From: Acidobacteriota bacterium
GTDB taxonomy: Bacteria; Acidobacteriota; Vicinamibacteria; Vicinamibacterales; UBA2999
Assembly: GCA_947465645.1 (NCBI GenBank)
Contig: CANIBQ010000013.1
Span: forward strand, 1 to 64,000
Length of the DNA: 64,000 nucleotides
Direction of reading: 5' to 3'
Position numbers and translations under genes: made by a program. Under the pieces are notes generated by a model that did not search any database, was not told where the DNA came from, and worked only from the letters and a program-made list of their open reading frames with translations. Within the stretch, counting starts at the first letter, position 1. Each line of letters begins with the position of its first letter. Positions 35,451 through 43,109 of the stretch are shown here, in pieces.

Positions 35451-38321
35451 ATGAGATCTGCACTGGCGCGCATCAATATTCTCCGCCCATTCCTCACTCC
35501 GTTTCTCTGGAGCGCCTACATCGTCATCCCGGCTGCAGGTTGGGGCTGGCTGAATGGGCCGCCCCTCGGCCATTGGGAAGCCGCCGCTCTTGCGCTCGTC
35601 TGGTGGGCGTGGGCCGCCGAGCGGCATCTGCCGGGACTACGGATTCTCACTATCCTCGTCGTCGCGAAACTCGCCCTCGGCGGCGTGTTTGTCGACCGCG
35701 GTCTCGCGGCGCAGTACTACGCGAACGACACGTGGACGCCGCCGGTTGAACGGAGCGCCGAACTCCGCGAACCTGGCGTGACTCGCCATGAGGAACGGTT
35801 GGCGTACGGCGCTGCCGGCCAGCCGGATCTTCCGCTGCACTTCTTCAACGACCTGCGGTTCAACTTTATCGAGCCCGGTGATCCAAAAGAAGATCGTCTG
35901 GCCTATTCGGCCGAGTGGCGCGGATTTCTGCGTCACGACGACAACTCGTCGCCCGTGACGTTCTACCTCGAGACCGCAACGGGTGTCTCCGGCCAGCTCT
36001 CAATTGATGACCGGTCAGTCATCGTCCTCGACAGCGCCACGCCGCGATCTGGCTCAATCACGCTCCAGAGCGGATGGCACGCCGTCAGAGTCAGGGTCAA
36101 GGCCCCGTACGGGTCAGGCCGTCGGGTTGAAGCGGGCGAAATGGTGGACGGCACGAAGCGTCCATTCGACCGCGGCCGCATTCTTCTCCGACCCGTCGGA
36201 TCTGCACGACTCGTGATTGACGCCACGCTCCGCTGGGTTACGCGGATTGTGGATGCCATCATGCTTTTCTGGCTGGCGCTCCTCGTCGTGATGCGCGCGC
36301 GTCACGCGTGGCGCCACGCCCGCATCGGTCGTCTGCTGTTCCTCGTTGCGATCATCGAGGCCCTGGCCTTTGCGTGGGGATACGCCGGCCGCATGGTGGT
36401 GATGCTGGGCGGGGACGACTGGCTCATGTATGAATCCTATGCCCGCTCGATTGCGCTTGGGGATGTCATCGGCGCTGGGCAAAAGGGGGTCTTTCACACC
36501 CAACCGCTCTATCCGTACTTTCTTGCGCTGATCCACCTCGGTTTCGGCGACGGTCTGTTCGGCATTGTGCTGGTGCAGCGCCTGCTCCTCGCCGCGACAG
36601 TTGGCTGGGTCGCAGGGATGACGAAGCGGCTGTTCGGGCCGCGCGCCGGTTGGATCGCCCTCGTCGGCGGCGGCGCGTTCCTCTACATCAAGATCGGCCG
36701 ATGGACGAACGTGCTGCTGACCGAACAGGTGTTCCTGCCGCTTCTCGCGGGATGGATCGCGATGTTGGTGAAGATCGCCGTGGACGGGGGATCCGCGTCG
36801 CGGGCAGCGGCCGCTGGGGTACTGGGCGGCGTCACCACGCTTATTCGATCGACACTGCTCATGGGGTGGCCGCCCGTTCTCCTCCTCTGGTTCGCTTCGC
36901 TCCGCGCTCACCGCGGTCGCATGCTCGTCGCTCTCCTGGTCGCAATGCTGGCGGTCTTCAGCCTGACGCCTTTGCGCAACTGGATCGTCGCCAATCAGTT
37001 CGTCATGGGACCGACCAACTTTGGCGTCACGCTGTACATGGGCAATGAACCGAGCCATCCACTGAATCCCGCGCCCCTCGAGAGGACGATGGTCTACGAC
37101 CGCCTCGAGTTGCAGGGATACGTCCGCTCGGTGATTGAATTCGCGATACAAGCGCCAGGAGATTTCGCGCTGGGACTTTGGAAGAAGGCGTTGTACACCG
37201 TGGGGTTCTTCGGCCGGAGCCGGCTGCCAGGCGGAATCGGCACCTCATGGCTGTATGTGGGAATGTGGGCGTTCGCGGTGGCCGGCGCCATTCGCATCCA
37301 GCGGGGATCACTGCCGGCTTCGAGTGCGGCCGTGTGGATACCGGCTGCCGCAGCCCTGAGCCATTTCGCGGTGATGGTCCTGATCCTTCCATTCGGCTAC
37401 ACCGACCGCTACATTCTCCCGCTCTATCCCCTCCTGATCCCGTACGCCGCGTTCGGCATAGAGCCGCTGCCAGCCGTGATCCGCCGCCTCGACAACCGAG
37501 CGCGGCCCGCTCTCTGGCGAGCGTGGCGTGGAACCGCGCCGTATTTGTACGCCGCACAACGGATCGCACGACAGTTCGCCATGCGGGTGGTCGCGCCGGT
37601 ACTGCGCGAACCGCTCTACTGGTTGTCTCTGGTTTACTGCACAGCGGTTGTCGGACAACTGGATTGGCGCCCCGAAGATGGAGACGCCGTGAGTCTGCTG
37701 ACGGGAACGCTGTTGCCCGTCGCAGCGCTCGCGATTGCGTGGCTGACACGCCGCGAGTCGGTGCGCCGGGTGGTCGCGGGAGCGCTTCTGGCCGCCGGAC
37801 TCGTGTACATCGGCCAACGGGGGAGCCTCTCGCCCAATGCCACTCACGATCCGCTTTTCTGGGGCATCATCGCTGTTGTCAGTCTCGCAGCGTCCGCACT
37901 CACCCATCGATCGCGATCGGCCGCGTTCGTGGCGTCCGCCGTTGCTGGAGCGTCCACGATGGTGTCGCTTCTCCTCCCTGCATTTCCCGACTTCGCCTCG
38001 ACTTTTCCCAAACTGAATTCCCACGCCATCGGCGTGTCGTTCGGCGCGCTGTCAGGCCAGCTAGGCATTGTGGCCGCAGGGGTTCTCGTGGCCTTGTGGC
38101 TTCACGCGATTGCGAAGGCCGGCACGCGCGGGTGGCAAGGTTCAATAATTCGCACGACCGTGGGCGGTGCGCTCGCCACCGCGCTGATTCTCGTGCTCGC
38201 TGGCGCCGTGACGAGGTTCCGAATCGAGCCTGGTTGGTTTGCCGTGCTGGGCATCCTGATCGGCCTCGCAGAAACGAAGCCCGCGAGAGACGGAGACCGG
38301 CGACTTCCGCATACACTATGA
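35451..38321 (+). CDS. Large GT-C-type membrane glycosyltransferase with an inserted PA14-like domain
   Basis: About 956 residues from ATG 35451. After two membrane segments, residues about 84-240 form a beta-rich extracytoplasmic domain with PA14 features: a GLAAQYYAND start, AYSAEWRGFLR, LSIDDRSVIVLDS and ITLQSGWHAVRVRV. A GT-C core follows: GGDDWLMYESYARS carries the acidic first-loop residues, then HTQPLYPYFLALI and further membrane segments. A second hydrophobic block fills the last 250 residues. PA14 domains commonly bind carbohydrates, so it may position the glycan acceptor. Confidence 0.78.
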   Translation: MRSALARINILRPFLTPFLWSAYIVIPAAGWGWLNGPPLGHWEAAALALVWWAWAAERHLPGLRILTILVVAKLALGGVFVDRGLAAQYYANDTWTPPVERSAELREPGVTRHEERLAYGAAGQPDLPLHFFNDLRFNFIEPGDPKEDRLAYSAEWRGFLRHDDNSSPVTFYLETATGVSGQLSIDDRSVIVLDSATPRSGSITLQSGWHAVRVRVKAPYGSGRRVEAGEMVDGTKRPFDRGRILLRPVGSARLVIDATLRWVTRIVDAIMLFWLALLVVMRARHAWRHARIGRLLFLVAIIEALAFAWGYAGRMVVMLGGDDWLMYESYARSIALGDVIGAGQKGVFHTQPLYPYFLALIHLGFGDGLFGIVLVQRLLLAATVGWVAGMTKRLFGPRAGWIALVGGGAFLYIKIGRWTNVLLTEQVFLPLLAGWIAMLVKIAVDGGSASRAAAAGVLGGVTTLIRSTLLMGWPPVLLLWFASLRAHRGRMLVALLVAMLAVFSLTPLRNWIVANQFVMGPTNFGVTLYMGNEPSHPLNPAPLERTMVYDRLELQGYVRSVIEFAIQAPGDFALGLWKKALYTVGFFGRSRLPGGIGTSWLYVGMWAFAVAGAIRIQRGSLPASSAAVWIPAAAALSHFAVMVLILPFGYTDRYILPLYPLLIPYAAFGIEPLPAVIRRLDNRARPALWRAWRGTAPYLYAAQRIARQFAMRVVAPVLREPLYWLSLVYCTAVVGQLDWRPEDGDAVSLLTGTLLPVAALAIAWLTRRESVRRVVAGALLAAGLVYIGQRGSLSPNATHDPLFWGIIAVVSLAASALTHRSRSAAFVASAVAGASTMVSLLLPAFPDFASTFPKLNSHAIGVSFGALSGQLGIVAAGVLVALWLHAIAKAGTRGWQGSIIRTTVGGALATALILVLAGAVTRFRIEPGWFAVLGILIGLAETKPARDGDRRLPHTL

Positions 38322-38353
38322 TGCCGGCCTCGACCGAGCGCGGAGCCTTCACC

Positions 38354-38836
38354 ATGACCCAGCATCGCAAGTTCTTGATCGGCGGCGTCGCCCTCCTGCT
38401 GCTCGCGGGCGTTCTTTTTGGAACGCTTCGGCTCGTGTACGGCGGACGCGCCGCCTACGTCAACGTGCGGTGGGCGCCCTCGGTGGACGAGGCGGCGCGT
38501 GAACGGCTCGAGCGGGAGCTTGGCCTGAAGGCCGTGGAGTTCCGCCAGCAGCGGACCTGGCTGTATTTCCTGGCGGACGTGTCCACGAGCAACATCCAGC
38601 AGATCGTGAAAGATCCCGCCGTCGAAGACACGCACCACATCGACCGGAAGACCTTCCAGATCGATGCGAACGCAGACCGCGCCGGATACGGTCAGGACAG
38701 CTCGGGATGGATCGCCGACATGATGGAGTTTGGCGTCCGCGCGTCGGTGTTCGGTGGTATCGCCGCGCTGGGATATGGGGCCTATGAGGCGTGGCGCAGG
38801 CGACGCACGGGCACCACCACGACCGCCGTCGCATGA
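38354..38836 (+). CDS. Small membrane-anchored protein of unknown function
   Basis: About 160 residues from ATG 38354. It has an N-terminal membrane anchor (FLIGGVALLLLAGVLFG), an approximately 80-residue extracytoplasmic part with ERLERELGLKAVEF, and a second hydrophobic segment (ASVFGGIAALGYGAYEA) before a basic C-terminus. Its stop overlaps the start of the next GT-C gene (ATGA), and it follows the PA14 GT-C gene by 32 bp, so it is likely an operon member. I do not recognise the family. Confidence 0.7.
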   Translation: MTQHRKFLIGGVALLLLAGVLFGTLRLVYGGRAAYVNVRWAPSVDEAARERLERELGLKAVEFRQQRTWLYFLADVSTSNIQQIVKDPAVEDTHHIDRKTFQIDANADRAGYGQDSSGWIADMMEFGVRASVFGGIAALGYGAYEAWRRRRTGTTTTAVA

Positions 38837-40050
38837 GCGATTCGAGCGAGGCCGCCACCACTGGCGGCCGGCCGATCGACGGTGCGTTCGCCGTCATCAT
38901 GCTCGCGGCGCTGTTGTTGCGCCTCGCATTCGCGGCTACCGCTCCCTACATCCACGACGAAGACAACACGTCCATCCCGCTGTCGAACAGCATCTCGTTC
39001 GCCCCCGACAACCTGCACCTGCCGCTTCGCGGGGAGAACCATGGCGCGCTGCCGGCGTACCTGGTGAAAGCCAGCAGCACGCTCTTCGGCACCAGCCCGC
39101 TCGGCTATCGCGCGATTCATGTCCTCGTGGCACTCGGCACGATCGTGCTGGTGTACCTGGTGGCCCACCAGTGGTACGGACTCGTCGCCGCGCGATGGGC
39201 GGGGGCCCTGATGGCGTTCAACGAGTACCACCTGGCCAACGCATCCCGCGCGACGGCCCACGGGCCGTACCTGTTCTTCATGGCCGCCGCCGCCTATGCC
39301 TTCAGCCGGTTTCTCGCCTCACAGCGCGCGGTGTACCTGTACGCCGCCGGCCTGGCGACGGGACTCGCCTTCTACTGCAAGGAACACGCGGTGCTGCTGC
39401 TGCCGGTCTTCGGACTCATGCTCCTGCGCGCCAACTACCGGCGGTGGCTGTGGTCGCCCCACGCGTACCTCGCCGTCGTGCTGTTCGTGCTGATCATCGC
39501 ACCCGATATCCTCTGGAACCTGAGGGCGGATCCGGACACGGTGCGCGTCAGCTACAGCGGCGCCTCGCTCGGACAAGCCACCTACGGCGCGCACCTGAAG
39601 CGGATCGGCGGTCTTGGTTTTTCACCGTACCCGCTCGTCTTCTACGCACACGCGTTCGTCCTGCCGATTTACCGCACCGTGACAGGACACGAGCTGGTCC
39701 GCGTCATCACTGAATATCCGTGGCTCAATCCGCTGCTCGGCGCCCTGCTCCTCGGCGCCGCCGTGATGACGACGATCAGGCGGACCGGGCACGATCCGGC
39801 GCGCGCGTTTCTCCTGCTGATGACGTGGGGCATCTTCGTCTTCTTCACGTTGATTCAACCCGGAGACCCGCCCTACCGCCTGGCTCCGGTCAACTGGGTC
39901 TGGGTCGAGGCCACGCTCATCCCGACGTCCATTCTGGCCGGAGCGCGGTTGGCCGGCCTCACTGGCAGATGGCGAAACACCGCCTGGGCACTCAGCGCCC
40001 TCGCCCTGCTCTACGCGGTCGATTCGATCGTATTGAGGCCGACGGGCTGA
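38833..40050 (+). CDS. GT-C membrane glycosyltransferase (PMT_2/ArnT-like)
   Basis: About 405 residues from ATG 38833, overlapping the upstream stop by 4 bp. The first periplasmic loop contains APYIHDEDNTS, with the acidic residues expected of PMT/ArnT-type GT-C enzymes, and about ten hydrophobic segments follow. A further conserved-looking loop is EYHLANASRATAHGPYL. It probably transfers a sugar from a polyprenyl-phosphate donor on the outer face of the cytoplasmic membrane. It is convergent with the carbamoyltransferase gene. Confidence 0.8.
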   Translation: MSDSSEAATTGGRPIDGAFAVIMLAALLLRLAFAATAPYIHDEDNTSIPLSNSISFAPDNLHLPLRGENHGALPAYLVKASSTLFGTSPLGYRAIHVLVALGTIVLVYLVAHQWYGLVAARWAGALMAFNEYHLANASRATAHGPYLFFMAAAAYAFSRFLASQRAVYLYAAGLATGLAFYCKEHAVLLLPVFGLMLLRANYRRWLWSPHAYLAVVLFVLIIAPDILWNLRADPDTVRVSYSGASLGQATYGAHLKRIGGLGFSPYPLVFYAHAFVLPIYRTVTGHELVRVITEYPWLNPLLGALLLGAAVMTTIRRTGHDPARAFLLLMTWGIFVFFTLIQPGDPPYRLAPVNWVWVEATLIPTSILAGARLAGLTGRWRNTAWALSALALLYAVDSIVLRPTG

Positions 40051-40064
40051 TCAGGGCTTGCCAG

Positions 40065-41996
40065 TCACGCCATCAGTGAGGGCCTGTCGCCGGATGTTCC
40101 GCTGCCGGCTGGCGGCTTCACGAGGACAAAGGACTCGAGGATCAGGACGTCCATCTCCGTCTTCATGAAGCAGCGATACGCGTCCTCCGGCGTGCAGACG
40201 ATCGGTTCGTCCTTGACGTTGAAGGATGTGTTCACGATGACCGGACAGCCGGTCAACGCATCGAAGGCCTGAATGATGTCGTAGTACAGCGGGTTGTCCG
40301 TGCGGCGGACGGTCTGGACCCGCGCCGAGTTGTCCACGTGCGTGACCGCGGGCACCGTCGATCGCGGCACGTTCAGCTTGTCGATACCGAACAGGGCATC
40401 TGTGCCGGGCGGCACCGGCAACAGACGCGTCGCCGCCACGTCGGCCACGAGCAGCATGTACGGACTGTCGTAGTCCAACTCGAACCAGTCGCTCACCCGC
40501 TCGCGGAGCACGGCCGGCGCGAAGGGCCTGAATGACTCCCGGAACTTGATCTTCAGATTCAGCACTGACTGCATGTCGCGCGATCGGGCGTCGGCGATGA
40601 TCGACCGGCAGCCGAGCGCGCGCGGGCCGAATTCCATCCGGCCCTGGAACAGGCCAACCACCTTCTCGTCGGCCAGTAGCTGCGCAATGACGCCGGCCAG
40701 CTCCGTGCGGCCAATACGTTCGCCCGACACGCCCTGCGCGCGCATCCACTCCGCGATCTCGTCGTCCGAGAACCGCGGTCCGAGCAGCGAGCCCTGCATG
40801 TCGTCGGCATAGGCCGGCAGTTCGTGCTCATGGAGGTCCGCCTGAAGGCGGACACTACGTTTAGCCGGACCGAGTTTAGCCGGACCGAGTTTAGCCGGAC
40901 CGATCCGCGGCGCCCACGCGCCGCGACTCTCGGCGCTGGTGCGACCCATGCCGAGATACCGGTGCCAGAGCGCGAAGGCCACGCCAAGGGCGCCGCCCGC
41001 GTCGCCAGCCGCCGGCTGAATCCAGATGTCCTCGAAGGGCCCCTCGCGCAGCAACCGCCCGTTGGCGACGCAGTTCAGCGCCACGCCGCCCGCCATGCAC
41101 AGCCGCCTGGAACCGGTCTCTCGATGCGCCGTCTGCGCCATGCGAAGCACGATCTCTTCGACAACTTCCTGCACGGACCTCGCGAGATCCATTTCGCGCT
41201 GCGTGACGGGACCATCGGACGCCCGCGCCGGACCGCCGAAGAGGCGCGCGAACCCGTGGCCGGTCATCCTCAATCCGTGGACGAACTCGAAGTACTCGAG
41301 GTTCAGCGCGATGCTCCCGTCGTCTCGGATGTCGACTATGTGATCGCGAATGGCCTTCACATAGCGCGGCTCACCGTAGGGCGCGAGCCCCATGACCTTG
41401 TACTCGCCTTCGTTGACCTTGAAGCCGGTGAAGTACGTGAACGCCGAATAGAGCAGGCCCACCGAGTGCGGGAATCGCATCTCGTGGAGCATCTCGAGAT
41501 CCGCGCCATGGCCACGGCCAATAGACGAAGTGGTCCACTCGCCGACGCCGTCAACCGTCAGGATGGCCGCTTCTTCGAATGGTGACGGGTAGAACGCCGA
41601 GGCGGCGTGCGATTCGTGGTGATCGGCGAAGAGAATCTGCTTGTCGGTGCCAAGCTCGCGCTTCATGTCGTCGGCCATCCAGAGCTTGCTGCCGAGCCAC
41701 AGCGGCATCGCCATCAGATACGGCCGCAGACCGCGTGGCGCCGAGGCAAGGTAGCTCTCGAGGAGCCGCTCGAACTTGACCAGCGGCTTCTCGTAGAACC
41801 CGATGGCGTCGACCTCCTCGATGCCGATCCCCGCTTCCTTCAGGCAGTACGAGACGGCGTGCGACGGAAAGCTCTCGTCATGCTTCCGTCGCGTGAAGCG
41901 CTCCTCCTGCGCGGCGGCGACAATTCGGCCGTCGCGAAGCAGACACGCGGCTGCATCGTGGTAGTAGGCTGAGATGCCTAGGACAGTGGAGGCCAT
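40065..41996 (-). CDS. Carbamoyltransferase (NodU/CmcH family) with an in-frame repeat insertion
   Basis: A 643-residue protein. The N-terminal Kae1-like domain has DHHESHAASAFYPSPF, EGEYKVMGLAPYG and AGGVALNCVANGRLL; the C-terminal domain has EFGPRALGCRSIIAD and CPVIVNTSFNVKDEPIV. The family forms carbamoyl adenylate from carbamoyl phosphate and ATP and O-carbamoylates a sugar or other hydroxyl. Between the domains (residues about 361-390) is a foreign-looking insert of three GPAKL-type repeats plus a palindrome-encoded stretch. It is followed, on the minus strand, by no further gene; the DUF5989 and SxtJ genes lie just upstream. Confidence 0.9.
   Translation of the reverse strand: MASTVLGISAYYHDAAACLLRDGRIVAAAQEERFTRRKHDESFPSHAVSYCLKEAGIGIEEVDAIGFYEKPLVKFERLLESYLASAPRGLRPYLMAMPLWLGSKLWMADDMKRELGTDKQILFADHHESHAASAFYPSPFEEAAILTVDGVGEWTTSSIGRGHGADLEMLHEMRFPHSVGLLYSAFTYFTGFKVNEGEYKVMGLAPYGEPRYVKAIRDHIVDIRDDGSIALNLEYFEFVHGLRMTGHGFARLFGGPARASDGPVTQREMDLARSVQEVVEEIVLRMAQTAHRETGSRRLCMAGGVALNCVANGRLLREGPFEDIWIQPAAGDAGGALGVAFALWHRYLGMGRTSAESRGAWAPRIGPAKLGPAKLGPAKRSVRLQADLHEHELPAYADDMQGSLLGPRFSDDEIAEWMRAQGVSGERIGRTELAGVIAQLLADEKVVGLFQGRMEFGPRALGCRSIIADARSRDMQSVLNLKIKFRESFRPFAPAVLRERVSDWFELDYDSPYMLLVADVAATRLLPVPPGTDALFGIDKLNVPRSTVPAVTHVDNSARVQTVRRTDNPLYYDIIQAFDALTGCPVIVNTSFNVKDEPIVCTPEDAYRCFMKTEMDVLILESFVLVKPPAGSGTSGDRPSLMA
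40836..40853. repeat. Palindromic repeat inside the carbamoyltransferase gene
   Basis: GTCCGCC-TGAA-GGCGGAC forms a perfect 7-bp hairpin. On the plus strand it reads VRLKADTT with its flank, a coding signature I associate with dispersed repeats in Acidobacteriota (recollection, not checked). It is in frame with the minus-strand enzyme. Confidence 0.7.
40860..40904. repeat. 15-bp tandem repeat, three copies, inside the carbamoyltransferase gene
   Basis: Three adjacent copies of TTTAGCCGGACCGAG lie at 40860-40874, 40875-40889 and 40890-40904 (the last has one change). The 15-bp period is five codons, so the reading frame is preserved and encodes GPAKL-type repeats at residues about 365-379. 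Confidence 0.9.
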
Positions 41997-42011
41997 CCTT
42001 TCGGGCGATCC

Positions 42012-42170
42012 CTAGAACAGCGTGTAGATGAATGGCGCCACGGCGCTACTCTGCGCGAACGCCAGCAGGAGGCCGAACAGGAGGAGCACGAGCACGATCG
42101 GCATGAGCCAGTATTTCTTTTCCTGCTTGAGAAATGCCCAGAATTCACGCAGCACATGTAGTTTCGCCAT
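42012..42170 (-). CDS. DUF5989 family small membrane protein
   Basis: A 52-residue protein starting MAKLHVLREFWAFLKQEK, followed by one strongly hydrophobic segment (MPIVLVLLLFGLLLAFAQ) and the characteristic APFIYTLF ending of DUF5989. The family regularly occurs between a NodU-type carbamoyltransferase and an SxtJ-like membrane protein, exactly the order here, which supports a role with the carbamoyltransferase, perhaps at the membrane. The role is not known. Confidence 0.9.
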   Translation of the reverse strand: MAKLHVLREFWAFLKQEKKYWLMPIVLVLLLFGLLLAFAQSSAVAPFIYTLF

Positions 42171-42191
42171 ATCGATCCTGTCCAGCCGTGT

Positions 42192-42575
42192 TCAAAACAA
42201 ATGCTCGTAATGACGGGCATCACGGCGCCGCGCGGGGCTCCAGTTCGTGAGCGCGTCCCGCGCGCGCAGCGGATTGCGCCCCAGCATCCGCATCACGACG
42301 CCGACTGGCGTGAGCACCAGCCCGAAGAACACTGTCAGGATGATACGGGTGTTGACCCAGCCAAGCGCCTGCGCGAACCGCCACCAGACACGATTCGGCA
42401 CCCGCAGGACCGACGGCGCGAAGTAGCCGCACACCACCAGCAGGATTCCGACGGCGAACAGCGGCGCCGCAACAGCCAGGCGCCCTCGCCACAAGACCAG
42501 GAGCGCCGCGGCCAGGCACACCGAGCCGACGCTCAGGCCAAAGGCGCGTTCGCCTGGAGGATGGGGCCTCGTCAC
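42192..42575 (-). CDS. SxtJ-family membrane protein
   Basis: About 127 residues from GTG 42575, whose GTGA overlaps the smpB stop. It has hydrophobic segments around CLAAALLVLWRG and LFAVGILLVVCGYFAP and the typical WWRFAQALGWVNTRI and LTPVGVVMRMLGRNPL stretches of SxtJ-like proteins. The C-terminus is basic. It is encoded with DUF5989 and a carbamoyltransferase, a conserved three-gene module of unknown mechanism. Confidence 0.85.
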   Translation of the reverse strand: MTRPHPPGERAFGLSVGSVCLAAALLVLWRGRLAVAAPLFAVGILLVVCGYFAPSVLRVPNRVWWRFAQALGWVNTRIILTVFFGLVLTPVGVVMRMLGRNPLRARDALTNWSPARRRDARHYEHLF

Positions 42576-43066
42576 CGGTGGCGCTCCTTGACGGCCGCGC
42601 GCGTCTCGCGATCGACTTCGCGCATCCTGAGAGTCTCGCGCTTGTCGTGCGCCTGCTTGCCCTTGGCAAGCGCGATCACCACCTTCACGCGCCCCTTCGT
42701 GAAGTACATCTCGAGCGGCACCAGGGTGAGTCCCTTCTCCGCCGTCTGGCCGACGAGCTTCCGAATCTCGTGCCGGTGGAGCAGCAGCTTGCGCTGGCGC
42801 TTCTCCGCGTGCTCGGCATAGCCGCGATGGCTGTAGGGACTGATGTGGACGTTCATCAACCAGATTTCGCCGTTCTCGACCCGCGCGTAGCTGTCCCGGA
42901 GGTTGACGCGCCCCTCTCGAATCGCCTTCACTTCGGTGCCCAGCAGCGCGACCCCCGCCTCCCACGTGTCGAGCACGTGATAGTCGTGGCGCGCCTTGCG
43001 ATTCTCGGCGATGACGCGCCTCGCGCCCGCCCGGGCCTCGTCGCGTGCGGTCTTGTCGGCCACGTG
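42572..43066 (-). CDS. smpB: SsrA (tmRNA)-binding protein SmpB
   Basis: About 164 residues from GTG 43066; a TTG at 43084 would add six residues and is possible. Family segments are IAENRKARHDYHVLDTWEAG, GTEVKAIREGRVNLRDSY and HRHEIRKLVGQT, and the basic tail ends in VKERHR. SmpB delivers tmRNA to stalled ribosomes for trans-translation. It is a housekeeping gene that marks the end of the polysaccharide locus. It is divergent from the NAD synthetase gene, starts about 44 bp apart. Confidence 0.93.
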   Translation of the reverse strand, partial: HVADKTARDEARAGARRVIAENRKARHDYHVLDTWEAGVALLGTEVKAIREGRVNLRDSYARVENGEIWLMNVHISPYSHRGYAEHAEKRQRKLLLHRHEIRKLVGQTAEKGLTLVPLEMYFTKGRVKVVIALAKGKQAHDKRETLRMREVDRETRAAVKERHR

Positions 43067-43109
43067 TGATGGTACTACGCGCAACGCGTGGCGCTGTGCG
43101 AAAGGCGAC

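Noticed and set aside
37178..38353. A 392-residue N-terminal extension of the small membrane protein
   Set aside because: It lies inside the GT-C gene in another frame and has biased, non-protein composition. The ATG at 38354 fits the membrane anchor.
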